Below are positions 1 to 7,230 of a stretch of DNA of 29,650 nucleotides, in pieces (position 1 is the stretch's first letter; each line of letters opens with the position of its first letter). The position numbers and the translations under genes were made by a program. The stretch is from JADFOJ01 sp041580235 (GTDB lineage: Bacteria; Planctomycetota; Phycisphaerae; Phycisphaerales; SM1A02). Under the pieces are notes generated by a model. That model was not told the origin of the DNA and did not search any database. It worked only from the letters and a program-made list of their open reading frames with translations. The stretch is taken from contig JBFGEG010000040.1 of NCBI GenBank assembly GCA_041580235.1, forward strand, positions 1 through 29,650. The letters run 5' to 3'.

Positions 1-2388
1 CCCGGCCTCGTCGAGGTTGCGGAGCATCTTCTCGGAGACGTTCGGGATGTCGCGCGTGAACTCCTCGCGGCCGAGCTTCGTCTCGCGGATTTCCACGTCG
101 AACGACTCGATGTGGATCGACGTGAAGACGTCGTCCTTCACGAGTCGCTCCGAGATGACGATGGCGTCCTCGAAGTTGTAACCGTCGAACGTGTTGAACG
201 CGACGAGCACGTTCTTGCCGATGGCGAGCTCACCCATCGCCGTGGAGGCCCCGTCGGCAATGATCTCGTCGGTCTTGACCTTCTGGCCGAGCTTGACGAT
301 CGTCCGCTGGTTCTGGCACGTCCGCTCGTTGAGGCCGACGAACTTGCGGAGCTCGTACTCGTCGGCGTTATCGATGATGATGCGCTGGGCATCCACGAAG
401 GTCACCGTGCCGCCGCGCTTGGCCTTGACGATCATGCCGGAGTGGTCGCCGACGACCTTCTCCATGCCGGTGCCCACCGCGGGCGGCTCCGCGAGGATCA
501 GGGGCACCGCCTGCCGCTGCATGTTGGATCCCATGAGGGCCCGGTTGGCATCGTCGTGCTCGAGGAAGGGAATGAGCGCGGCCGACACGCCCACGATCTG
601 CTTGGGCGAGATGTCCACGTACTGGACGTCGTTGGGCTCGACCGTCGCCAGGTCGCCGCTGACGCGGGCCAGCACGTGCTTCTCGGTGATCTTGCCCTCG
701 TCCAGGACGTCGGAGGTCGCAAGCACGCCCTTCATCTCCTGGTCTGCCCGCAGGTACTCCACCTCGCCGGTCGTCTTGCCCTTCTTGATCTGGCGGTAGG
801 GGGTCAGCAGGAACCCGTACTCGTCGATCTCGGCGTAAATGCCAAGCGAGGCGATGAGGCCGATGTTGGTGCCCTCGGGCGTCTCGATGGGGCAGATGCG
901 GCCATAATGCGAGATGTGCACGTCGCGGACCTCGAAGCCGGCCCGCTTGCGGTTGAGGCCGCCGGGCCCCAGCGCCGAGAGCCGGCGCTCGTGCACGAGC
1001 ATGGACAGCGGGTTGGTCTGATCCACGACCTGCGAGAGCTCGCTGCGGCCGAAGAAGAACTCGATGGCGCTGGAGATGGACTTGGAGTTGACGAGGTCGG
1101 CGATCTTGCTCAGCTCGTCGGGATCCTTGATGCTCATGCGCTCCTGGACGGTCCGCCGCAGCTTCAGAAAGCCCTTTCTCATCTCTTCGATGGCCAGCTC
1201 GTCGAGCGTGCGGAGACGCCGGTTGCCGAGGTGGTCGATGTCGTCGACGTGTGCCTTGTTGCGCTTGGCCCTGAGGTCCATGATGTAGCGGATGACCGCG
1301 AGGAAGTCCTCGGCGCGGATACGCATCACGTCTTCCGGCACGTCCATGTCAAACTTGCGGTTGATGCGGAAGCGGCCCACCTTGCCGAGCCGGTAGCGGT
1401 TCTCATCGAAGAACTTCTCATGGAACAGCGCTTTGGCCTTCTCGACCTGCGGGGGATTGCCCGGACGCAGACGACCGTAGATCTTGAGCAGGGCCGCCTC
1501 GAACTCGCTCACCTCGCTCAGGAAGTCGAGCCGCTCCTCGGAGATGGTGTTGAGGATCAGCGGGTCGCCCGGGTTGGTGATCACGCGGATCGTGGTCCAG
1601 TTCTGCGAGAGGATCTTCTCGATGGCGTCGCCGATCTGGGCCCCGGCCCGCTTCACCTCCACGCCGTCCTCGTCGAAGATCGCCTCGGCCGTGTAGTGCT
1701 CCGGCAGGAGCTTCTCCAGCTTGATCTCCTTGACGTCGTAGAACAGGTCCAGCAGCTTGTCGGTGGAGCTGTACTCCTCGTCCAGCGCTCGCAGAAACGT
1801 GGTGGCGGAGATCTTGGTGGACTGATCGATCCGCATGCCCAGCACGTCTTTCTTGGTCACCTCCAGCTCGATCCACGAGCCCCGCTCCGGGATGATGCGG
1901 GCCGAGTGCAGCGGCCGGTCGCCGACCGACGAGGCGATGCCGAAGTCCACGCCGGGTGATCGGTGAAGCTGGCTGACGATGACCCGCTCGGCGCCGTTGA
2001 CGATGAACTCGCCGCCGCCCATCATGATCGGGATCTCGCCGAGGTAGATCTCCTCCTCCGGGATCTCGGAGACACCCTCGCGGACGAGGCGGACGCCGAT
2101 GCGGAACGGCATGCCGTAGGTCAGCCGCAGCTCCCGGCACTCGTCGGGCGTGTAGCGGGGATCGTCAAGCTTGTAATAGAGGTACTCCAGCTTCATCGTG
2201 CCGTCGTACGACTCGATGGGAAAGACCTCGCGCAGCAGCGCCTCCAGCCCCGTGTTGAGGTCGCGGCGGTTTTCGGGCTTTTCCATCTGGAGGAATCGCC
2301 GGTAGGCGTCCCTCTGAACCTGGGTGAGAGTGGGCACGGCGATCGCGTCGCCGCGCTTGGCAAAATCGCGCACGTTATTTGAGACCAT
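1..2388 (-). CDS. rpoB: DNA-directed RNA polymerase subunit beta (3' part missing)
   Basis: This is the first 796 codons of the RNA polymerase beta subunit, which forms the catalytic core with beta' and carries the rifampicin pocket. The reading frame is open to the left edge, so about 450 or more C-terminal residues lie outside the window. Recognisable blocks are the N-terminal LNTGLEALLREVFPIESYDG, the lobe segment LGNRRLRTLDELAIEEMRKG, the rifampicin region (about 960-1065) containing LSALGPGGLNRKRAGFEVRD, and HYGRICPIETPEGTNIGLIA. The ATG at 2388 is chosen because GAGGTG lies at 2394-2399, a few bases upstream, and because the product begins as expected for RpoB. It follows rplL after 233 nt. 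In the rifampicin cluster the residues equivalent to E. coli D516, H526 and S531 are kept, but several neighbours differ. Identity is certain. Confidence 0.98.
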   Translation of the reverse strand, partial: MVSNNVRDFAKRGDAIAVPTLTQVQRDAYRRFLQMEKPENRRDLNTGLEALLREVFPIESYDGTMKLEYLYYKLDDPRYTPDECRELRLTYGMPFRIGVRLVREGVSEIPEEEIYLGEIPIMMGGGEFIVNGAERVIVSQLHRSPGVDFGIASSVGDRPLHSARIIPERGSWIELEVTKKDVLGMRIDQSTKISATTFLRALDEEYSSTDKLLDLFYDVKEIKLEKLLPEHYTAEAIFDEDGVEVKRAGAQIGDAIEKILSQNWTTIRVITNPGDPLILNTISEERLDFLSEVSEFEAALLKIYGRLRPGNPPQVEKAKALFHEKFFDENRYRLGKVGRFRINRKFDMDVPEDVMRIRAEDFLAVIRYIMDLRAKRNKAHVDDIDHLGNRRLRTLDELAIEEMRKGFLKLRRTVQERMSIKDPDELSKIADLVNSKSISSAIEFFFGRSELSQVVDQTNPLSMLVHERRLSALGPGGLNRKRAGFEVRDVHISHYGRICPIETPEGTNIGLIASLGIYAEIDEYGFLLTPYRQIKKGKTTGEVEYLRADQEMKGVLATSDVLDEGKITEKHVLARVSGDLATVEPNDVQYVDISPKQIVGVSAALIPFLEHDDANRALMGSNMQRQAVPLILAEPPAVGTGMEKVVGDHSGMIVKAKRGGTVTFVDAQRIIIDNADEYELRKFVGLNERTCQNQRTIVKLGQKVKTDEIIADGASTAMGELAIGKNVLVAFNTFDGYNFEDAIVISERLVKDDVFTSIHIESFDVEIRETKLGREEFTRDIPNVSEKMLRNLDEAG

Positions 2389-2489
2389 CAATTCACCTCG
2401 AGAGCCGACACACCGAGCATGCCGCAGTCCGCAGTCCAGGTGGGGAAGTCAGTTGATTGGGTTACACGGGCCGCCGATCCAAGCCCCGT

Positions 2490-2518
2490 ATGGTAGCTGT
2501 TCGCTAGCACAAATACAA
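2490..2518 (-). promoter_or_regulatory. weak candidate promoter upstream of rpoB
   Basis: On the minus strand TTGTAT (2513-2518) and TACCAT (2490-2495) are separated by 17 nt, about 100 nt before the rpoB start. The match is 3/6 to the -35 and 4/6 to the -10 consensus, so this is only a possible secondary promoter in the 233-nt rplL-rpoB gap. Confidence 0.2.
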
Positions 2519-2573
2519 TGCCAATTCAAGGCATCATCACCGAAAATCCACCAAAAATCCAGCGGCAGGGGGC

Positions 2574-2591
2574 GCCCGCCCGAAGGCGGGC
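2574..2591 (-). terminator. rplL-rpoB intergenic stem-loop, possible attenuator
   Basis: A perfect 7-bp inverted repeat, GCCCGCC and GGCGGGC, flanks a four-base loop. Read as minus-strand RNA the loop is UUCG closed by a C-G pair, the exceptionally stable cUUCGg tetraloop. It starts 30 nt after the rplL stop. No U-tract follows at once (the nearest T-run is about 20 nt further on), so it looks more like a partial terminator, processing site or attenuator than a full terminator. In E. coli a partial terminator occupies the same rplL-rpoB position and reduces rpoBC transcription relative to the ribosomal proteins. Confidence 0.5.
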
Positions 2592-2621
2592 TCCGCCACC
2601 GCCACGCTGCAACATCCTGCG

Positions 2622-3026
2622 TTACTTGATCTTGACCGTCGCTCCGGCCTCTTCGAGCTTGGTCTTGAGGGCGTCGGCGTCCTCCTTGGAGATCTTCTCC
2701 TTGACGGGCTTGGGGGCCCCGTCCACGAGATCCTTGGCCTCCTTGAGACCCAGGCCGGTCGCCTCCCGGACGGCCTTGATGACCTGGATCTTCTTCTCGC
2801 CGATCGCCTCCAGGACGACGTCGAACTCGAACTGCTCCTCGTCCGCCGCGGCGTCGGCGGCTCCGGCGGCGGCCATGACCATGGCCCCGCCTGCCGCCGG
2901 CTCGATCGAGTAGGTGTCCTTCATGTAGTCCGCGAGGTCAACCGCCTCCTTGAGGCTCAGCTCCGCGATGTTGTCGCCGAGCTTGCTGATCTTCGCATCA
3001 AAGGTCTTGGTCGCTTGTTCAGTCAT
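2622..3026 (-). CDS. rplL: 50S ribosomal protein L7/L12
   Basis: This encodes 134 residues of the stalk protein that recruits translational GTPases to the large subunit. The N-terminal dimerisation region (about 1-50) includes LSLKEAVDLADYMKD. An Ala-rich hinge with a DAAADEEQ segment follows, then the compact C-terminal domain with EFDVVLEAIGEKKIQVIKAV, REATGLGLKEAKDLVDGAPK and a KIK end. The ATG at 3026 is preferred over an upstream in-frame ATG at 3080 because it has a GGAG-type site about 9 nt upstream and gives the usual L12 N-terminus; the longer version would add 18 unrelated residues. It is the fourth gene of the rplKAJL-rpoB operon and is preceded by an unusually long 232-nt gap after rplJ. 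Confidence 0.97.
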   Translation of the reverse strand: MTEQATKTFDAKISKLGDNIAELSLKEAVDLADYMKDTYSIEPAAGGAMVMAAAGAADAAADEEQFEFDVVLEAIGEKKIQVIKAVREATGLGLKEAKDLVDGAPKPVKEKISKEDADALKTKLEEAGATVKIK

Positions 3027-3258
3027 TGAATTGAACTCCGCCGAAACGTGCTCGTCCGAGAGGTGGCGTCCGTGCGCCATTTAACCCGTGGGCCAGTCGG
3101 ACGGGGGTGTTGTGTCATGTCGAGCAGCGTGGCTCGTGATTCTCAGTGTGCGGTCGGCGTCCTGCCGGTCCGGCCGCGGCGTGCGCGGCGGGTGTCTGTC
3201 GGTCTGCTGCGGGCCCTGCCTCACGATTGCTCGGGATTCAACCGGAGGCTGCGCGGTG
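3027..3258. other. long rplJ-rplL spacer
   Basis: This 232-nt gap carries no convincing gene. It contains the first copy of a dispersed GC-rich repeat (3151-3180) and a small inverted repeat CGAGC/GCTCG. rplJ and rplL are commonly much closer in other bacteria, so the spacer may hold an inserted repeat, a processing site or a secondary promoter. None of these can be decided from the sequence. Confidence 0.5.
3151..3180. repeat. dispersed intergenic repeat, copy 1
   Basis: The 21 bases at 3151-3171 recur exactly at 12461-12481, also between genes; CCGCGG follows in both copies at the same offset. Upstream bases are partly similar (CTCAGTGTG against CTCACAGTTCG). In this copy the palindrome downstream is degenerate (GCCGC and GCGGC arms only). 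It resembles a REP-like dispersed element rather than a coding sequence. Confidence 0.55.
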
Positions 3259-3804
3259 CTAGCCCGTCCTGGAGATGGTTTCTCCCTTTTCGAGTCTGTC
3301 CTGAATCTCCTGCACGATGCCCATGATTCGCGACCCGGGGCTCAGGGCGGCACCCACGAGCTTCGAGGCGGGGGACAGCATCAGCGCGACGACTCGCGCC
3401 TGGGCCTCGGGGCGGGTCGGGTACTCGCTGAGCTGCTTGACGCCCGCCTCGCCCTCGAAGAGCTGGCCGTCGAGGACGGCGGCCTTGAGCTCGAGGTCCT
3501 CGACCTTTTTGGCCCATTCCACCAGCGCCCGGGCGACATCGACCACCGACTCCGCACCGTAGGCCACGGCGGTCGGGCCCTCCAGGATCGGCCCCAGCGG
3601 CTCGAGCGTCGTGCCCGCGAACACCTTGCGAGCGAGGGTGTTCTTGACCACCGTCACCCGGATGTCCTGCTGCGCCAGGTCCAGACGCAGGGTGTTGTTC
3701 TCGTTGGCGTCGATCCCGCGGATATCGATCAGCAGCGCGTCGCCCACGTCGGCGAAGCGGCTCTTGTAGGCGGCCAGAATCATTTCTTTGACAAGCTTAC
3801 TCAT
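3259..3804 (-). CDS. rplJ: 50S ribosomal protein L10
   Basis: This encodes 181 residues of the stalk base protein that anchors L7/L12 dimers to 23S rRNA. Family features visible are the N-terminal MSKLVKEMILAAYKSRF, the RNA-binding region with TVVKNTLARKVFAG, and GPTAVAYG followed by LELKAAVLDGQLFEG. The C-terminal helix that binds L12 is represented by GIVQEIQDRLEKGE. Length is slightly above the usual 165-175. The gene starts 3 nt after the rplA stop (TGA ACC ATG), so the two are translationally close. An AGGTGG ribosome-binding sequence lies inside the end of rplA. In many bacteria the L10-L12 complex represses its own mRNA; such a site was not identified here. Confidence 0.97.
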   Translation of the reverse strand: MSKLVKEMILAAYKSRFADVGDALLIDIRGIDANENNTLRLDLAQQDIRVTVVKNTLARKVFAGTTLEPLGPILEGPTAVAYGAESVVDVARALVEWAKKVEDLELKAAVLDGQLFEGEAGVKQLSEYPTRPEAQARVVALMLSPASKLVGAALSPGSRIMGIVQEIQDRLEKGETISRTG

Positions 3805-3807
3805 GGT

Positions 3808-4494
3808 TCACACCGCCACCTGGACACTGGGGGTCATGGTTCCGGAGATGACGCACTTCTTGATGTACTGGCCCTTGGACGACGAGGGCTTGGACTTGTC
3901 GATCAGGGTCATGAAGTGCTCGAAGTTCAGGACGAGGTCCTCGTCCGCGAAGCTCATCTTGCCGAGGATGCAGTGCACGTTGCCCCCGTCGTCATTGCGG
4001 TACTCCAGCTTGCCCGCACCGTACTCCTTGACCGCCGTGACCACGTCGGGCGTCACGGTGCCGGCCTTTGGCGAGGGCATGAGGCCTTTGGGACCGAGCG
4101 TCCGGCCGAGCTTGCTGACGAGTCGCATCATGTCCGGGGCGGCGACGGCGACGTCGAACTCCATCCAGCCGTCCTCGATCTTCTTGATCAGCTCCTCGCC
4201 GCCCGCTTCGATGGCCCCGGCGGCCTTCGCCTCCTTGGCGAGGTCCTCGTTGCAGAAGCACACGACACGCGCCGTCTTGCCCACGCCCTTGGGCATGGAG
4301 ATCGAGCCACGAAGCTGCTGGTCCGCCTGGCGGGGGTCGATGCCCAGGTGTACGCACACCTCCACGGACTGATCGAAACGCGGCCCCTTGAACGCCTTGA
4401 GCGCCTTGACGGCCTCCGTGATCGGCTGCGGCCCCGCCTGCGTTTTCTCAGCGATCTGAGCGTTGGCGGCTGATCGCTTGCTCGGCCTGGTCAT
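3808..4494 (-). CDS. rplA: 50S ribosomal protein L1
   Basis: This encodes 228 residues of L1, which forms the mobile stalk at the E site and in many bacteria represses the rplK-rplA mRNA. Key segments are FDQSVEVCVHLGIDPRQADQ, RGSISMPKGVGKTARVVCF, the conserved LGRTLGPKGLMPSPKAGTVT near residues 130-150, and a C-terminal block ending GTMTPSVQV. The ATG at 4494 follows the rplK stop by 3 nt and is followed by rplJ after 3 nt, so rplK-rplA-rplJ form a tightly packed unit. Confidence 0.98.
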   Translation of the reverse strand: MTRPSKRSAANAQIAEKTQAGPQPITEAVKALKAFKGPRFDQSVEVCVHLGIDPRQADQQLRGSISMPKGVGKTARVVCFCNEDLAKEAKAAGAIEAGGEELIKKIEDGWMEFDVAVAAPDMMRLVSKLGRTLGPKGLMPSPKAGTVTPDVVTAVKEYGAGKLEYRNDDGGNVHCILGKMSFADEDLVLNFEHFMTLIDKSKPSSSKGQYIKKCVISGTMTPSVQVAV

Positions 4495-4497
4495 GGG

Positions 4498-4923
4498 TCA
4501 GCCCTCCACCGTAATGCCCATCGAACGGGCGGTGCCCTCGATGATCCTGGCGGCCGCCTCGACATCAGGGGCGTTGAGGTCGCCGAGCTTCTGCTCGGCG
4601 ATGGCCCGGACCTGCTTGGCGTTGATGGTGCCGACCTTGTGCACGTTGGGCACACCCGATCCCTTGTCCACGCCCGCGGCCTCCTTGATGAGCACCGACG
4701 CCGGCGAAGACTTGATCTCGAAGTCGAACGAGCGGTCGTGGTACACCCTGATCAGGCACCCGACGACCTTGCCGCCGAGGTCTCTGGTCCGCTCGTTGAA
4801 CTGCTGGACGAACTGGCCGGGGTTGATTCCCGCACCGCCGAGAGCCGGGCCCAGGGGCGGGGCGGGCGTCGCCTGCCCTCCGGGCGCGAGGACCTTCAAC
4901 TGTCTGACGAGGCGCTTGGCCAT
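4498..4923 (-). CDS. rplK: 50S ribosomal protein L11
   Basis: This encodes 141 residues of L11, which binds the GTPase-associated region of 23S rRNA. The N-terminal domain shows the Pro-rich APPLGPALGGAGINPGQFVQ segment where thiostrepton acts in other bacteria. The C-terminal RNA-binding domain ends DVEAAARIIEGTARSMGITV, typical of the family. The ATG at 4923 has a strong AGGAGG five bases upstream. It is the first gene of the operon; a promoter candidate lies about 100 nt upstream and the next gene upstream (FHA protein) is divergent. secE and nusG, which usually precede rplK, are not here. Confidence 0.98.
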   Translation of the reverse strand: MAKRLVRQLKVLAPGGQATPAPPLGPALGGAGINPGQFVQQFNERTRDLGGKVVGCLIRVYHDRSFDFEIKSSPASVLIKEAAGVDKGSGVPNVHKVGTINAKQVRAIAEQKLGDLNAPDVEAAARIIEGTARSMGITVEG

Positions 4924-5021
4924 CGATACCTCCTACCTCCCACCGGGCCCCGGGCTCGACGGACAGGCCGACGACGCCTCCAGGCCAGTGGTCCACGCGG
5001 TTAGAGCCGGGAAAGTCGGTG

Positions 5022-5049
5022 AGTATAGCAGTGAGAGCCTGCCGGGCAA
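5022..5049 (-). promoter_or_regulatory. candidate sigma70-type promoter of the rplKAJL-rpoB operon
   Basis: On the minus strand TTGCCC (5044-5049) and TATACT (5022-5027) are 16 nt apart, matching 4/6 and 5/6 of the consensus. The predicted transcript would start near 5015, leaving a leader of about 90 nt before rplK. This is the best promoter-like match I found in the window and sits where the operon needs one. Confidence 0.5.
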
Positions 5050-5133
5050 GGCTCCGGCCGACGCGCCGTCGGCTTGCATTGGAGCCCGGGGCTGCAAGAA
5101 TGAACGAGTCAAGGGCACGGGAGGCATTCTCAG

Positions 5134-5514
5134 ATGGCGTGGATCCTGGTTTTGTCCGGGCGGGACAGCGGCAGCTACTTCGGTCTGGAGGGCGACACGA
5201 TCGTGGTCGGCCGCGACGAAGGCTGTGACATTCAGATCGTGGACGAGATGGTCTCACGGCGGCATCTGCAGATCCGCTGCGACCACACGGACGAGGACAA
5301 CGAGAAGCACTACCTGTCCGACCTGCAGAGCGCCAACGGCGTGAAGGTCAACGGCCACCAGGTGTCCAAGGAGACGCTCCTTCACGACCGCGACGCGATC
5401 TCCATCGGCGAAACGAAGCTGCTGTACACCGTCAAGCGGATCCGTGACCTCGACTCGGCCATCGCCATCTTCAAGCAGCGCGGCCAGCGTGACAAGGACA
5501 CGATCGTCAGGTAG
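5134..5514 (+). CDS. small FHA-domain protein
   Basis: This encodes 126 residues that are almost entirely one forkhead-associated domain, a phosphothreonine-binding module used in Ser/Thr kinase signalling. The hallmark residues are present: GR at 26-27, the SRRH block at 41-44, and NG at 68-69 within LSDLQSANGVKVNG. A short charged tail (about 102-126) follows the fold. No signal peptide or membrane segment is visible, so it is probably cytoplasmic. The ATG at 5134 has GGGAGG at 5119-5124. It is divergent from rplK and convergent with the M20 hydrolase gene, overlapping its end by 8 nt. Partners are unknown; a TPR kinase lies elsewhere in the window but is not adjacent. Confidence 0.93.
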   Translation: MAWILVLSGRDSGSYFGLEGDTIVVGRDEGCDIQIVDEMVSRRHLQIRCDHTDEDNEKHYLSDLQSANGVKVNGHQVSKETLLHDRDAISIGETKLLYTVKRIRDLDSAIAIFKQRGQRDKDTIVR

Positions 5515-6709
5515 GCCTCAACGCCAGCCGGCAGTGCATCTCGATCCCCGTGCTGATCGCGTCGTCATTGAAGTTGTATGTGGGCTGGTGCAGCTCGGCG
5601 TACTCCGTTGCGCCCGGGGGCATCGTGCCGAGTACGAAAAAGCACGCGGGAACGACCTGACCGTAGAAGGCGAAGTCCTCGCCGCCCATGACGGGCAGAT
5701 CCACGTCAACCACGCGCTCGGGGCCGAGGGCCTGGGTGGCCACGCCCCGGAAGACCTCGACCGCCTCGGGATGGTTGATCGTGGGCGGGTAGCCTCGCCT
5801 GTACTGGACCTCCGCCCGGCAGCCGTGAGCGGCGGCGACGCCCGTCGCGATCTCGCCGAGGCGGCGCTCGGCGAGGTCCTGCACCTGGGGCTCGAGCGTT
5901 CTCACCGTGCCGGCAAGAAACGCCTCGCTGGCAATGATGTTGTGGGTCGTGCCGGCGTGGAACTGGGTGATGGAGACGACGACCGAGTCGAGCGGGCCCA
6001 CGTTGCGGGAGCAGATCGTCTGCAGGGCCGAGACCACCGCCGCCCCCGCCACGACGGGGTCGTGGCCCGTGTGCGGCCAGGCCGCATGGCACCCTTTGCC
6101 TTTGACCGTGATGTCGAAGGCATCGGCAGCGGCCATCATGGGGCCGATCCGGCTGCCGACCTTGCCCAGCGGGACCCGCGGCCAACCGTGAAGCCCGAAC
6201 ATCTGTCCGACCGGCGGCCCCAGCACCGAGCCGTCAAGGCAGCCGTCCTGCACCATCCGCCGTCCGCCCGCGCCGCCCTCCTCGGCGGGCTGGAACACCA
6301 GGGTGACGGGCCGGGGAAGGGCACCCTCGCGGGCGACCTTTGCGAGCACGCGGGCGGCCCCGATGAGCATCGTGGTGTGGCCGTCGTGCCCGCAGGCGTG
6401 CATCACGCCGTCGTGACGCGACCGGTACTCGATGGTGCTGGCCTCCTGCAGCGGCAGCGCGTCCATGTCGGCGCGGAGGCCCACGGCCTCATCCGCTTCG
6501 CCCCGCAGAGACGCGAGGACGCCGGTGCCGCCCGCCAGCCCGGCCTTGAACTCGACACCGGCCAGACCAAGCTGCTCCTGGACGATGCCGCTGGTGCGCT
6601 TCTCCTCGTAGCCGAGCTCGGGATGCGCGTGCAGGTCATGGCGGATCGCGATGAGGTCGGCAAGCTCCTCGCGGATGAGCCGGCGGAGGTGTTCGGCGTC
6701 GACGGTCAT
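5507..6709 (-). CDS. M20 family amidohydrolase (N-acyl-amino-acid/hippurate hydrolase-like)
   Basis: This encodes 400 residues of a di-metal amidohydrolase of the M20D group, which removes acyl groups from N-acyl amino acids or related amides. Metal-site motifs are visible: HACGHDGH (C106, H108), FQPAEEGG (E143-E144), GLHGWP (H174), GGEDFAFY near 342-349 and ELHQP (H374). The smaller lid/dimerisation domain lies around 185-300. No signal peptide is seen, so it is probably cytosolic. It starts 14 nt after the release-factor-like gene, last in the cluster that begins with the S41 protease. The substrate cannot be told from sequence. Confidence 0.93.
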   Translation of the reverse strand: MTVDAEHLRRLIREELADLIAIRHDLHAHPELGYEEKRTSGIVQEQLGLAGVEFKAGLAGGTGVLASLRGEADEAVGLRADMDALPLQEASTIEYRSRHDGVMHACGHDGHTTMLIGAARVLAKVAREGALPRPVTLVFQPAEEGGAGGRRMVQDGCLDGSVLGPPVGQMFGLHGWPRVPLGKVGSRIGPMMAAADAFDITVKGKGCHAAWPHTGHDPVVAGAAVVSALQTICSRNVGPLDSVVVSITQFHAGTTHNIIASEAFLAGTVRTLEPQVQDLAERRLGEIATGVAAAHGCRAEVQYRRGYPPTINHPEAVEVFRGVATQALGPERVVDVDLPVMGGEDFAFYGQVVPACFFVLGTMPPGATEYAELHQPTYNFNDDAISTGIEMHCRLALRPT

Positions 6710-6723
6710 GGCCTCAGGGTAGC

Positions 6724-7230
6724 TTACTTCAGGGCCGGCAAGCCTCGTGCGGCCCGACCCTCGTTCACCCAGGCGAACGCCGGCCGCTCGTGGCGGATGA
6801 GCCGGGCGAGCTGGCTCATGGTGACGCCAAGCGCTCCCGCGGCCGCGCCGACGTCGAAGCGGCAGGCCTGCACGACGTCGAGGGCCTCGGCCAGCAGCGC
6901 CGGGTAATCACGGTTCCTGGGATTCACCGGGAGCTTCTCGCCCTGGCGGCGCTGCCGCCACAGCGGCGTCGGCGTGTACCGGCGGGGGTTGGGACGGGTC
7001 CGGACCTTCAGGGCGAGCTTGAGCCGCAGCCGCCGCTCGGCCGTGTGCTGGTTCTGGGACTGGCTCCGCCGCTCGGAGGCCTGCGCGGTGATCCCCGTCG
7101 GGATGTGGGTCACGCTGGCGGCGGTCTCGACCTTGTTGCGGTGCTGGCCGCCGGGGCCGGAGGCTCGCCCGAAGGTGACCCGGCACTGCTTGCGGAGCGC
7201 GGCCGGGTCGAGGGCGGCGGGGTGCCTCAC
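6724..7230 (-). CDS. GGQ-domain release-factor-like protein
   Basis: This encodes 168 residues. The N-terminal part (about 10-80) is a class-I release factor catalytic domain with SGPGGQHRNKVETA (GGQ at 27-29) followed by an Arg/Gln-rich helix, ERRSQSQNQHTAERRLRL. Such isolated domains, for example ArfB and PrfH, hydrolyse peptidyl-tRNA on stalled or damaged ribosomes. The stop-codon-recognition domains of RF1/RF2 are absent. The C-terminal part differs from the basic tail of ArfB: residues about 126-147 (DVGAAAGALGVTMSQLARLI) look like a helix-turn-helix. The start is GTG at 7230, overlapping the tsaD stop by 4 nt (GTGA), so translation is probably coupled. Rescue activity is an inference from the motif. 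Confidence 0.88.
   Translation of the reverse strand: MRHPAALDPAALRKQCRVTFGRASGPGGQHRNKVETAASVTHIPTGITAQASERRSQSQNQHTAERRLRLKLALKVRTRPNPRRYTPTPLWRQRRQGEKLPVNPRNRDYPALLAEALDVVQACRFDVGAAAGALGVTMSQLARLIRHERPAFAWVNEGRAARGLPALK

Noticed and set aside
112..1959. Plus-strand open frame of 615 codons opposite rpoB
   Set aside because: rpoB is unmistakable on the minus strand; this is its antisense shadow.
3048..3326. Plus-strand frame across the rplJ-rplL spacer
   Set aside because: Arg/Ser/Val-rich without family features; it overlaps the ends of two ribosomal genes and contains the dispersed repeat.
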